From Rosettibacter primus (GTDB lineage: Bacteria > Bacteroidota > Ignavibacteria > Ignavibacteriales > Melioribacteraceae): a stretch of DNA of 64,000 bases. Of the stretch, positions 53,854 through 62,712 are shown piece after piece. Position 1 is the first letter of the stretch. Each line of letters begins with the position of its first letter. The stretch spans positions 1 to 64,000 of the forward strand of contig NZ_JAYKGK010000009.1 in the NCBI RefSeq assembly GCF_036860675.1, in the 5' to 3' direction. Made by a program: the position numbers and the translations under genes. The notes under the pieces are model-generated. The model worked only from the letters and a program-made list of their open reading frames with translations, ran no database searches and had not been told where the DNA came from.

Positions 53854-55122
53854 ATGAGTGTTACCATTGTCGTTGGAAGTCAATGGGGAGACGAAGGTAA
53901 AGGTAAAATTGTCGATATACTTTCTGAAAGATATGATATCGTTGCAAGATATCAAGGCGGTGCTAATGCAGGTCATACAGTCCAAATTGGAGATAAACAA
54001 TACATTCTTCATCTTATCCCTTCAGGGATTTTAAGAGAAAATGTTATCTGTGTTATTGGAAACGGAGTAGTTATAGACCCAAAAGCATTGCTTGAAGAGA
54101 TTGAACTTCTTGAAAGTAATGGAATAAATATTAAAGGAAGATTATATATCAGTCACAACGCTCATCTAATAATGCCTTATCACAAACTTCTTGATTCTAT
54201 TAGCGAGAGTGGCGCTACAAGAATTGGAACAACGGGAAGAGGTATTGGACCGTGTTACATAGACAAATATGCAAGAAAAGGAATCAAGATTGTTGACCTT
54301 TTAGATAAATCTGTTCTTGAAGAAAAAATAAAATTTAACTTAGAAGAAAAAAATACACTGCTTAGAAAAGTTTACAATCATGAAGAACTGGATGTAAATG
54401 AAATTATCAAAGAATATCTTGAATTCGATAAAAAAATTGACCAGTACATTACAGATGTTCCTACATATTTGAATAATGCAATATCAGAGGGTAAATCTAT
54501 CTTACTTGAAGGGGCACAAGGAACTTTGCTTGATATAGATTTTGGAACTTATCCTTATGTAACTTCCTCAAATCCAACATCAGGAGGTGCTTGCACGGGC
54601 ACAGGAATTCCTCCAACAAAAATTATGTCCGTAATTGGAATCGTAAAAGCTTATACAACGAGAGTAGGATTTGGACCTTTTCCTACTGAACTTACAGATG
54701 AAGAAGGTGAACAATTAAGAAAAGTAGGTGCAGAATATGGAGCAACTACAGGAAGACCTCGCAGATGCGGCTGGTTTGATGCTTTCCTCTTAAATTATTC
54801 AAGAATGATTAATGGAATTGAAAGAGCTGCAATTACAAAACTTGATGTTCTTAGTTTCCTCGAAGAAATTAAAGTTTGCGTTGGTTATGAAATAAATGGT
54901 AAAAAATTAAAAACTTTTCCTACTGATGTAAATCAGTTAATGAAAGTAAAACCAATTTATGAAACTTTACCTGGATGGAAAAAGAACATAAGCAATGTTA
55001 AATATTATGATGACCTCCCCAGCGAAGCTAAAGATTATTTGACCTTTATTTCTGAACAAAGTGGTTTTGAAATAAGCATAATTTCTGTTGGACCAAGTCG
55101 TCAACAAACTATAGAACTCTAA
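53854..55122 (+). CDS. purA: Adenylosuccinate synthetase
   Basis: This 422-residue enzyme converts IMP and aspartate to adenylosuccinate with GTP. It has GSQWGDEGKGKIVD at the N-terminus, NAGHTV, the GTTGRGIGPCY block, LLEGAQGTLLDIDFGTYPYVTSS and ATTGRPRRCGWFDA. CAGGAG precedes the ATG. It is separated from the STAS gene by a terminator. Confidence 0.97.
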   Translation: MSVTIVVGSQWGDEGKGKIVDILSERYDIVARYQGGANAGHTVQIGDKQYILHLIPSGILRENVICVIGNGVVIDPKALLEEIELLESNGINIKGRLYISHNAHLIMPYHKLLDSISESGATRIGTTGRGIGPCYIDKYARKGIKIVDLLDKSVLEEKIKFNLEEKNTLLRKVYNHEELDVNEIIKEYLEFDKKIDQYITDVPTYLNNAISEGKSILLEGAQGTLLDIDFGTYPYVTSSNPTSGGACTGTGIPPTKIMSVIGIVKAYTTRVGFGPFPTELTDEEGEQLRKVGAEYGATTGRPRRCGWFDAFLLNYSRMINGIERAAITKLDVLSFLEEIKVCVGYEINGKKLKTFPTDVNQLMKVKPIYETLPGWKKNISNVKYYDDLPSEAKDYLTFISEQSGFEISIISVGPSRQQTIEL

Positions 55123-55156
55123 GTTATTTCTAATTATTTATTAAAAAAGTATATCT

Positions 55157-56365
55157 ATGAAAATCTTCAGAGGCTCACTTGCCTTGAAATTAAAGATAAT
55201 GTTGCTTATCATCGGTACTCTAATTGCATTAGGGACATGGTTTTATACACAAAGTCTAGTTAATAAATTACAAAAAAGAGAAAAAGAAATTGTTGAATTA
55301 TATGCTAAAAGTCTTGAATACATAACAAGCACAAGTTCACCAGAAACAGATTTAACATTTATTTTTCAAAATGTAATTCAAAGAATTGATTTCCCTTTAA
55401 TTTTAACTGACGAGAATAATGAATTAATATCAACTGAAGCGGGGATTGGTTACAAAAATATTGATATCAAAAAAGGATTATCTCAAAAACAAATCAAAAA
55501 AATATTAAGAGATAAATTAGAAGAATTATCAAGCAAACACTTGCCGATAAGTGTTAAAACTCCTGATGGAAAAGTAATTCAATACATTTATTATGGTGAT
55601 TCTGAGATAATTGAAAAGTTAAAATACTATCCGTATTTACAAATATTATTTGCAATATTTTTTCTTTTAATTGCATACTCAAGTTTCAATTACATTAGAA
55701 AAAATGAACAAAGCAGTATCTGGGTTGGGATGTCGAAAGAGACAGCTCATCAATTAGGTACCCCTATCTCAAGTTTACTAGGTTGGAATGAAATATTAAA
55801 GATGAATTTTGATAATCCCGATAAAGTTCTTGATGTAGCTGAAGAAATTAAAAATGATTTGAATCGATTAAATAAAATTGTCACACGATTTTCAAAAATT
55901 GGTTCCCTGCCAGAATTAAAAGAAGAATCACCATATGAAATTATTCAAAAAATAATTCACTATTTTGAAAGACGAATTCCACAACTTGGTAAAAATGTAA
56001 CTCTTTCAGTTAGGGGTGATAAAGATGTAAAAGCAAAAATAAATGCTGAATTGTTTGAATGGGTAATAGAAAATTTAATTAAGAATGCACTCGATGCAAT
56101 TGAAAACAAAGAAGGTAAAATAGAGTTCAATATTGCATCTTCGAAAAAATTAATTAGTATTGAAATCTCAGACACTGGAAAAGGTATAGAGCATAATAAA
56201 CGGAAAGAAATTTTCAAGCCGGGTTATTCAACAAAAAGAAGGGGCTGGGGTTTAGGTTTAAGTCTTTCTAAGAGAATCATTGAAGATTATCATAAAGGGA
56301 AAATTTTTGTAAAAGAATCAATTGTAAATAAAGGAACAACTTTCAAAATATTATTAAAACGATAA
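55157..56365 (+). CDS. Orphan membrane sensor histidine kinase
   Basis: This 402-residue protein has two membrane helices (about 12-30 and 162-178) around a periplasmic domain of about 130 residues. A phosphoacceptor region follows, MSKETAHQLGTPISSLLGW with His198, of the type frequent in Bacteroidetes. The ATPase has N box NLIKNALDAIE, SDTGKGIE and GWGLGLSLSKRII. No response regulator is adjacent, so its partner is elsewhere. Confidence 0.9.
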   Translation: MKIFRGSLALKLKIMLLIIGTLIALGTWFYTQSLVNKLQKREKEIVELYAKSLEYITSTSSPETDLTFIFQNVIQRIDFPLILTDENNELISTEAGIGYKNIDIKKGLSQKQIKKILRDKLEELSSKHLPISVKTPDGKVIQYIYYGDSEIIEKLKYYPYLQILFAIFFLLIAYSSFNYIRKNEQSSIWVGMSKETAHQLGTPISSLLGWNEILKMNFDNPDKVLDVAEEIKNDLNRLNKIVTRFSKIGSLPELKEESPYEIIQKIIHYFERRIPQLGKNVTLSVRGDKDVKAKINAELFEWVIENLIKNALDAIENKEGKIEFNIASSKKLISIEISDTGKGIEHNKRKEIFKPGYSTKRRGWGLGLSLSKRIIEDYHKGKIFVKESIVNKGTTFKILLKR

Positions 56366-56462
56366 TGCCTTTAATAATAAAATAAATCAATTAGTTTTTT
56401 AAATTTGTTTTATTAAAGAATTATTAACCTTTTAATTTATTTTTAAAGAGAAAATTTTTTCC

Positions 56463-56493
56463 TTTGCATTTTGTAGATGATTATTTATATTTG
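56463..56493 (+). promoter_or_regulatory. Promoter of the small RNA
   Basis: TTTG (56463-56466), exactly 19 nt, then TATATTTG (56486-56493). It is a full match to the Bacteroidetes-type pattern and predicts transcription from about 56500. Confidence 0.75.
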
Positions 56494-56499
56494 CAATAG

Positions 56500-56612
56500 A
56501 AATATCCCTTGACACGAAGGAATTGCCCTCGTTCCTGAGTGTCTATAACCCTCCTAATAGAAGCATATCGAACTGGTATGGTGTCGCCCTCAGCCATACC
56601 AGTTTTTTTTTA
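56500..56612 (+). ncRNA. Candidate C-rich-loop small regulatory RNA
   Basis: A transcript of about 112 nt is predicted from promoter and terminator. Hairpin 1 pairs GACAC (56511-56515) with GTGTC (56539-56543). It continues through a tandem G-A/A-G mismatch to AGGAA (56518-56522) with TTCCT (56532-56536), closing a 9-nt loop that contains GCCCTC. The linker carries AACCCTCC (56547-56554) unpaired. Hairpin 2 pairs ACTGGTATGG (56572-56581) with CCATACCAGT (56594-56603), has GCCCTC in its 12-nt loop, and ends in nine T. The three CCCTC copies are complementary to GAGGG and the linker copy to GGAGG, so pairing with ribosome-binding sites is a natural hypothesis. It does not resemble 6S, tmRNA, RNase P or SRP RNA. 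Confidence 0.75.
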
Positions 56613-56672
56613 TCTTATGAGATATTATTTTTATGGATTAATAATCTGTTTATCATTTACTGGAGAATCATA

Positions 56673-57170
56673 ATGTCTAGTTACCAAAAGAAAAGACCCT
56701 CGTGGGATGAATATTTCTTAAAAGTAGCAATGCTTGTTTCCGAACGCGCAACCTGTCCTCGTATGCATTGCGGTTGTGTAATCGTTAAAGACAAACAAAT
56801 TTTATCAACGGGCTACAATGGTTCTATACCTGGAGATGAGCATTGTGAAGATGTAGGCTGTATGATAGTTGATAATCATTGTGTTAGAACAATTCATGCT
56901 GAAATGAATGCTCTTCTTCAATGTGCTTTACATGGTGTAAGCACACAAGGAGCTACTGCGTATATTACAAATATGCCTTGCACGAATTGTGCAAAAGCTC
57001 TTATTGCTGCAGGTATTAAAGAAATTGTAATATTTTCTGATTATCATGATACATTAGCTGAAGAATTTTTTGCAAGAGCTAAAGTAAACATAAAAAGATT
57101 GCCCATGCCTGATAAAGAAATTAATTACGATTTAGAAAATTATTCTTCAGCTAAAAAATCAAACAAATAG
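56673..57170 (+). CDS. dCMP/cytidine deaminase family protein (ComEB-like)
   Basis: The start is set at 56673 (TGGAGAATCATA upstream); the longer frame runs through the small RNA. The 165-residue protein has zinc ligands in HAEMNALLQ (His75, catalytic Glu77) and PCTNC (Cys103, Cys106). It also has an N-terminal TCPRMHCGCVIVKD and CEDVGC typical of dCMP deaminases. It should convert dCMP to dUMP for thymidylate supply. Confidence 0.93.
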   Translation: MSSYQKKRPSWDEYFLKVAMLVSERATCPRMHCGCVIVKDKQILSTGYNGSIPGDEHCEDVGCMIVDNHCVRTIHAEMNALLQCALHGVSTQGATAYITNMPCTNCAKALIAAGIKEIVIFSDYHDTLAEEFFARAKVNIKRLPMPDKEINYDLENYSSAKKSNK

Positions 57171-57265
57171 ATTTTTTGATGTTTATAAATTTTGATTGCT
57201 TAGGAATAAACTTTACTGTAAATAAATTTTAAAAACAGTATATTCATTTTAAAATTTTATTAAAT

Positions 57266-59419
57266 ATGAAGATTACAAAAGAAAACTTACAGAAATATTT
57301 TAAACCACAATATTTTTTAAATCGTGAATTAAGTTGGCTGGAATTTAATAGAAGAGTACTTGAAGAGGCTCTCAATCCTAATCTACCCTTATTAGAAAAA
57401 ATTAAATTTATCTCAATCTTCTTTTCAAACCTTGATGAATTTTACATGATTCGTGTTTCGGGACTTAAAGAACAAATAAGAGCAAAAGTTTATGAGGCAT
57501 CAATAGATGGCTTAACTCCAATTGAACAGCTTCGTCAAATTGAAAGTATATTAAAACCAATGTTAAATCAAATTTATGATTACTGGAACAATTACATAAT
57601 TCCTGAACTTAGAAAAAATAAAATTTTTATTTGCGATATTGATGAACTTACCAAAGAAGAAAGAGAAGGATTAAATAAATATTTCATAAAAGAAATTTAT
57701 CCCGTTTTAACACCATTAGCATTTGACCCGGGAAGACCATTCCCTTACATTTCAAATCTTAGCTTGAGCTTTGCTATTTTAATTAAAAATCCAAAAGGTG
57801 AAAAACATTTTGCAAGAGTTAAAGTACCTAATATATTACCCCGTCTTTTAAGAATTGATAAAATAATTAAAACAAAATCACTTAATTCTAACGGTGTTAT
57901 CAAATTTGTATGGATTGGAGATTTAATCAAATCTAATCTTAATATGCTTTTTCCTGGTCTTGAGGTTCTTGAAGCATACAGATTCAGAATTACAAGAAAT
58001 ACCGATCTTGAAATTCAGGAAGACGAAGCCGATGATTTACTGCAATTAATTGAAGAAAATATTCGTCAAAGAAAATTTGGTTCTGTAGTTCGACTTGAAG
58101 TTGAAAAACAAATGCCTGATTATATGATTGATACATTAATTGAAAATCTCGAAATCACACGGGAAGATTTGCATATAATTGATGGCACTTTAGGTTTAAG
58201 TGATATAATGCAGCTTTACGATTTATCTATGCCTCATTTAAAAGATAAACCTTTTTATCCTGTAACACCTTTAATTTTTGATGAAGAAGAAAATATATTC
58301 TCTCTTATAAGCAAAAAAGATATTTTAATTAATCATCCGTACGAATCGTTCACTCCAGTTGTTGATTTTATTAAAGAAGCATCTCGTGACCCTGATGTTC
58401 TTGCTATAAAACAAACTTTATATCGTGTTGGCCAGAATTCCCCAATAGTAAAATATTTAATTGAAGCTGCTGAAAGGAAAAAACAGGTTGCAGTTTTAGT
58501 TGAATTAAAAGCAAGATTTGATGAAGAGAATAACATTTACTGGGCACGTGAACTTGAAAAAGCTGGTGTTCATGTTGTGTATGGTTTGGTAGGACTAAAA
58601 ACACATGCCAAAATGACACTCGTTGTTCGCAAAGAAGCAGAAGGCGTTAAAAGATATGTTCACTTATCAACGGGAAATTATAACATCGAAACAGCAAAAA
58701 TCTATACAGATATTGGTCTATTCACAACAGATGAAGAAATATGTGCGGATGTTTCAGAAATTTTTAATTATCTAACCGGATATTCAGAACAAAAAGAATA
58801 TAGAAAATTATCTGTTGCTCCAATTAATAAAAGACAAACATTTCTTGAATTAATTGAAAGAGAAATTAAAAATGTAAAAAATGGTGGGAAAGGATATTTA
58901 ATATTCAAACTCAATTCACTTGTAGACCCACTTTTAATAGCAGCATTATATGAAGCTTCTCGTAATGGTGTTAAAATTGACTTAATAGTTAGAGGTGTAT
59001 GTTGTCTAATTCCTCAGATACCTAATTTAAGTGAAAATATAAAAGTAATAAGTATTGTTGGAAGATTCTTAGAACATAGCAGAATTTACTATTTTTACAA
59101 TAATGGTAATGAAGAAATATACTTAAGCAGTGCTGATTTAATGCAAAGAAACTTAGACCGAAGAGTTGAAATTACTTTTCCAGTAAAAGACCTTGAGCAT
59201 AAAGAATTTCTAAAAAAACATATTTTAGATACATGTCTGAAAGATAATGTCAAAGCAAGAGTTTTGCTTCCAACAGGAAAATATGTTTTTAATCACCCTG
59301 TTTATACAGAACCAATTTTAGACCATCAAGAATACATGATGCAACTTGCAATTTCTAATTCGAAAAAAACAATTACTCCTGAAATTAATAATGTAAAAAG
59401 TATTAGAAAAAGTTTATAG
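57266..59419 (+). CDS. ppk1: Polyphosphate kinase 1
   Basis: This 717-residue enzyme polymerises ATP gamma-phosphate into polyphosphate. It has the N domain start YFLNRELSWLEFNRRVLEEA, the head domain, and the C1/C2 catalytic domains. The phospho-acceptor His lies in GLKTHAKMTLVVR; other conserved stretches are YVHLSTGNYN and RGVCCLIP. An AT-rich gap precedes it, with no clear promoter. Confidence 0.96.
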   Translation: MKITKENLQKYFKPQYFLNRELSWLEFNRRVLEEALNPNLPLLEKIKFISIFFSNLDEFYMIRVSGLKEQIRAKVYEASIDGLTPIEQLRQIESILKPMLNQIYDYWNNYIIPELRKNKIFICDIDELTKEEREGLNKYFIKEIYPVLTPLAFDPGRPFPYISNLSLSFAILIKNPKGEKHFARVKVPNILPRLLRIDKIIKTKSLNSNGVIKFVWIGDLIKSNLNMLFPGLEVLEAYRFRITRNTDLEIQEDEADDLLQLIEENIRQRKFGSVVRLEVEKQMPDYMIDTLIENLEITREDLHIIDGTLGLSDIMQLYDLSMPHLKDKPFYPVTPLIFDEEENIFSLISKKDILINHPYESFTPVVDFIKEASRDPDVLAIKQTLYRVGQNSPIVKYLIEAAERKKQVAVLVELKARFDEENNIYWARELEKAGVHVVYGLVGLKTHAKMTLVVRKEAEGVKRYVHLSTGNYNIETAKIYTDIGLFTTDEEICADVSEIFNYLTGYSEQKEYRKLSVAPINKRQTFLELIEREIKNVKNGGKGYLIFKLNSLVDPLLIAALYEASRNGVKIDLIVRGVCCLIPQIPNLSENIKVISIVGRFLEHSRIYYFYNNGNEEIYLSSADLMQRNLDRRVEITFPVKDLEHKEFLKKHILDTCLKDNVKARVLLPTGKYVFNHPVYTEPILDHQEYMMQLAISNSKKTITPEINNVKSIRKSL

Positions 59420-59481
59420 ATTATCAATTCTGAGTAAATGATTTTAGAAAGTAATTAGGTATCCAAACGAATCATTAAAAC

Positions 59482-60894
59482 TTATCCAAATAAGAACCAA
59501 ATTCTTGTAACAATAAAACAAACTGAGATTCCTAAAATAATTGGAAGAAAGGTAGAAATTAATGCCCACTTAATGCTATTCGTTTCTTTATAGATTGTAA
59601 ATATTGTCGTTGAACAAGGATTATGAAGTAAACTAAATAGCATCAAATTAATTCCTGTTAAAGTGGTCCAGCCACCCGCTTGTAATAAAGCAGCTACATC
59701 AGAAATATTTTCCAGTTCAAACATAACACCCGCTCCTGCACCTACACCTGAAATTTTTGTTGTTAATACTGTAAGCATCAATACTGTGGGTATTACAATC
59801 TCGTTTGCAGGTATTGCAATAATATATGCAAGAATAATTACACCATTTAATCCAATCAAAACAGCTGCCGGATTAATCCAGTTAATAAAATGTTCTGCCA
59901 GACTGATATTATTTATATTAATATTTGCTACAAGCCAAATTACTGCCCCGGCAGGCAATGCAAAAACTACTGCTCTCCACAAAACAAATATAGTTCTATC
60001 AATCAATGATGTATAAAGAATTTGTAAAATTTTGGGAGGACGATATGGAGGTAATTCCAGACTGAAGGCAGATGCTTCTCCTTTTAAGATTGTTCTCGAT
60101 AAAAACCATGAGACAATCAAACTAAAAACAATTCCTAATATTGCAATACCTACAACAGAAGCAGCTGAAATTAATCCTGCTAAATAAGGGGGCGCTAGAC
60201 TTCCTAAAAAAATAGAAGCAATTAAAATTTGTGTTGGCCATCTCCCATTACATAGAGAAAAATTATTTGTAATTATTGCTATTAATCTTTCACGAGGACT
60301 ATCAATTATTCTGGTTGCTATTACACCTGCAGCATTGCAGCCAAAACCCATACTCATTGTCAACGCTTGTTTTCCATGAGCTCCTACTTTTTTGTAAAGA
60401 CTATCCATATTAAATGCAACTCTTGGCAAAAAACCAAAATCTTCCAAAAAAGTAAACAAAGGGAAAAATATTGCCATTGGCGGAAGCATAACACTAACTA
60501 CCCAAGCCATTGCAAGATAAGCTCCATCAATTAATACCCCGCTTAGCCACCATGGAAAATGTAAATCGAACGCTATTCCTTTAAGGAAAGGATGGACTGT
60601 GTCAACGAGTAACAAAGAAATCAATTTTGATGGATAATTTGCCCCTACAACCGTAAGCCAAAATACAAATGCAAGAAGCAAAAACATTATTGGGAAACCA
60701 GTCCATTTACTTGTAACAATTTTGTCTATGAATCTATCAAAGTCAAATTTTTGCTTATCTCCTTTTTTAGATATAACTTTTTGAGCAATTTCTTCTGCAT
60801 TTTTGTAAATAGATTCTATAATTAAATCATGCAATCCATCTCCAAATTGCCATCTAAGCTTATTTGCAGTTTCAATTAAATTTTCTTTATCCAT
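59482..60894 (-). CDS. feoB: FeoB-type ferrous iron transporter, membrane (Gate) part
   Basis: I choose ATG 60894, ten nucleotides after GGAG; a TTG lies at 60900. The 470-residue protein has the FeoB membrane core with two Gate domains and about eight helices, including MSMGFGCNAAGVIATRII and FSLCNGRWPTQILIA. It lacks the N-terminal G domain, which is encoded separately just upstream in the same frame, 12 to 18 nt away. The two products should assemble into a ferrous iron channel. Confidence 0.9.
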   Translation of the reverse strand: MDKENLIETANKLRWQFGDGLHDLIIESIYKNAEEIAQKVISKKGDKQKFDFDRFIDKIVTSKWTGFPIMFLLLAFVFWLTVVGANYPSKLISLLLVDTVHPFLKGIAFDLHFPWWLSGVLIDGAYLAMAWVVSVMLPPMAIFFPLFTFLEDFGFLPRVAFNMDSLYKKVGAHGKQALTMSMGFGCNAAGVIATRIIDSPRERLIAIITNNFSLCNGRWPTQILIASIFLGSLAPPYLAGLISAASVVGIAILGIVFSLIVSWFLSRTILKGEASAFSLELPPYRPPKILQILYTSLIDRTIFVLWRAVVFALPAGAVIWLVANININNISLAEHFINWINPAAVLIGLNGVIILAYIIAIPANEIVIPTVLMLTVLTTKISGVGAGAGVMFELENISDVAALLQAGGWTTLTGINLMLFSLLHNPCSTTIFTIYKETNSIKWALISTFLPIILGISVCFIVTRIWFLFG

Positions 60895-60912
60895 AATCAA
60901 TTCACTCCATGT

Positions 60913-61707
60913 TTATACTGAAATATTTTCTGATAGCTTTATGGTTCCTATTTCACCTGAACGAACTGCATCAATAATTCTTTGGTCTCCTTCAAGTAAA
61001 CGTAATGCAATCCATCTTGTATTATTAATGTTGGGAAATAATTCTTGAAGTTTTTTATCAAGTTCCTCTACTGCATGTGTAAGTTTATGAAAATCATTTG
61101 TTACCCTGAATGGTCTGCAAACATAATTTCCTGCAGCAACTTCATAAATCATTTTTAATAATTCAGAAATGCCAATTTTTTCCCTTGCAGCTGCTGGTAT
61201 TACAGGTATTCCCAATTTTTTTGATAATAATCTATCGTCAATTTGAATGCCGTGACGTTCTGCTTCATCTATTAAATTCAAACACAATACAGCTCTATCA
61301 GTAATTTCTAAAACCTGGAGAACAAGATTAAGATTTCGTTCCAATCTTGTTGCATCCACAACAATCACAGTTACATCAGGTTGACCAAACAAAATAAAAT
61401 CACGAGCAATTTCTTCATCTGTACTTGTTGAAAGCAGAGAATAAGTTCCTGGCAAATCAACAATTTTAAAGCGTTTATTCGCATAAATAAAGCCACCTTC
61501 TGCTCTGCTTACAGTTTTACCAGGCCAATTTCCAGTATGCTGTTTTAATCCAGTAAGGTTATTAAATACTGTGCTTTTACCAGTATTTGGATTTCCTGCC
61601 AGAGCAACAACATAATCATAATCAGTCATATCAATTCCAAGCTTAATAAGATGATTCAAATTATGAGCGGGACAATTAGCACAATTTTTATCTAATTCTT
61701 TTTCCAT
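60913..61707 (-). CDS. feoB: FeoB-type G protein domain, separate polypeptide
   Basis: This 264-residue protein has the FeoB G motifs: GNPNTGKST (G1), DLPGTYSL (G3) and NLIDEAE (G4, N-x-x-D), followed by a helical domain (about 180-255). An N-terminal extension has a CxxC pair (NCANCPAH). It ends in TAA and the membrane part begins in the same frame after four codons. The break is therefore a clean in-frame stop, not a frameshift. The start is 2 nt from the upstream gene's stop. Confidence 0.92.
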   Translation of the reverse strand: MEKELDKNCANCPAHNLNHLIKLGIDMTDYDYVVALAGNPNTGKSTVFNNLTGLKQHTGNWPGKTVSRAEGGFIYANKRFKIVDLPGTYSLLSTSTDEEIARDFILFGQPDVTVIVVDATRLERNLNLVLQVLEITDRAVLCLNLIDEAERHGIQIDDRLLSKKLGIPVIPAAAREKIGISELLKMIYEVAAGNYVCRPFRVTNDFHKLTHAVEELDKKLQELFPNINNTRWIALRLLEGDQRIIDAVRSGEIGTIKLSENISV

Positions 61708-61708
61708 T

Positions 61709-62707
61709 TCAATTTACCTCTTTAATAAAAATATAATCAGATTGATTTTTACGTAGTGCTATTAATGTATCTCTTACTTCATATGCAACGGGGTCTTTAC
61801 CAATGCTTTCAAGCACAGCTTTGATTTTTGTGCCCGGAACAATTCCTAAATCTAATAATCTCCTTCTTTGTTGACCTCTCAATACTCCTGATAAACTCGA
61901 AATAACCGCTGTCTCTCCAACTTTTAATTCTGATAATGGCTTAATTGATTCTTTAACAAAAATTTCTTCTTCAATTTCTTTTACACTGATATTTTTTGCT
62001 TCTGTAAAGTTTAATAAAATTTTCCTGCCTTCTGTTTCTATTAAGATATCATTACCAGAATTCTTAAGTACATGCAATTGCATTCCCGGATAAATTCGAT
62101 ATGCAGTTAATGCAGAAAAAATTTCTTTGGGTTCATCCTCAATATGAATAATCTGAGCAAATGTGTTTTCTTTTAGTTCATTAAGTAATTTGCTTTTTTC
62201 TTTATGAATTATTCCATTTTCAGTTGGAATTGGGTCTCCGTGTGGGTCAATTAAAGGATTACCAAGTTCAACTGCAATTTTATTTACTTCTTCAATTTTT
62301 ATTTCATGTTCTTTCTCTTCTGCTAATTTATGCCATTGTGTTCCATCAATACTTGTTTTTTCTGCGAAGTATCTTTCAAGCAATCTGTGAATTCGAATAA
62401 CCTTAAGTGCATTATCCCTTCCAGAATCTGTTAATGAAATAATACCTTCTTTACTTTTTATTAAGTTTAGTTCTTCAAGTCGATTAATTAGTTTTTTTGC
62501 ATCTTCTCTCTTTAGCGATAAAATCTTGCTTATGCTGTCAATTGTACAGAAATAAGAATTATATTCACCATCATAAAGATGTTTGAGTGTATCCTCTATT
62601 AAAATTTTTTCTTTCTGCTTTTTAATTTTTATAAATCTGTCTACTATCTTTTTTCTAAAAAGAAAAATTATTACTAAACCGATTATTAAGAAAATCATAA
62701 TATTCAT
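61709..62707 (-). CDS. Membrane-anchored DtxR-FeoA fusion protein
   Basis: This 332-residue protein starts with one membrane helix (about 3-17) and a basic segment. A DtxR-type winged helix follows (about 40-110, with DSISKILSLKREDAKKLINRLEELNLI). The metal/dimer domain is at about 115-170 (WHKLAEEKEHEI, IDPHGDPIP). An SH3-like domain (about 188-245) and a FeoA domain (about 258-330, VGETAVISSLSGVLRGQQRRRLLDLGIVPGT) complete it. It fuses the regulator fold and the FeoB-activating FeoA domain in one tethered protein. It is encoded between the soluble DtxR homologue and the FeoB G protein. Confidence 0.85.
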   Translation of the reverse strand: MNIMIFLIIGLVIIFLFRKKIVDRFIKIKKQKEKILIEDTLKHLYDGEYNSYFCTIDSISKILSLKREDAKKLINRLEELNLIKSKEGIISLTDSGRDNALKVIRIHRLLERYFAEKTSIDGTQWHKLAEEKEHEIKIEEVNKIAVELGNPLIDPHGDPIPTENGIIHKEKSKLLNELKENTFAQIIHIEDEPKEIFSALTAYRIYPGMQLHVLKNSGNDILIETEGRKILLNFTEAKNISVKEIEEEIFVKESIKPLSELKVGETAVISSLSGVLRGQQRRRLLDLGIVPGTKIKAVLESIGKDPVAYEVRDTLIALRKNQSDYIFIKEVN

Positions 62708-62712
62708 AAAAT

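Larger units (their letters stand above)
56366..56672 (+). other. Intergenic region carrying a small RNA gene
   Basis: These 307 bases hold no protein gene. The first 95 bases are AT-rich, with a weak CTTTAATAA/TTATTAAAG pair (56369-56377 with 56410-56418) after the kinase. The rest holds the small RNA promoter, body and terminator, then the ribosome-binding site of the deaminase gene. The frame open upstream of the deaminase crosses the RNA and is not real coding. Confidence 0.75.

Noticed and set aside
56369..56418. CTTTAATAA/TTATTAAAG pair after the histidine kinase as a terminator
   Set aside because: The stem is only A/T apart from one G-C pair, with a 32-nt loop; too weak to call.
56523..56672. 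N-terminal extension of the deaminase reading frame
   Set aside because: It crosses the small RNA promoter-terminator unit, has no family similarity, and a good ribosome-binding site precedes ATG 56673.
60895..60912. Frameshift between the FeoB parts
   Set aside because: Both parts are in one frame, separated by a stop and a few codons with a ribosome-binding site, so it is a split, not a frameshift.
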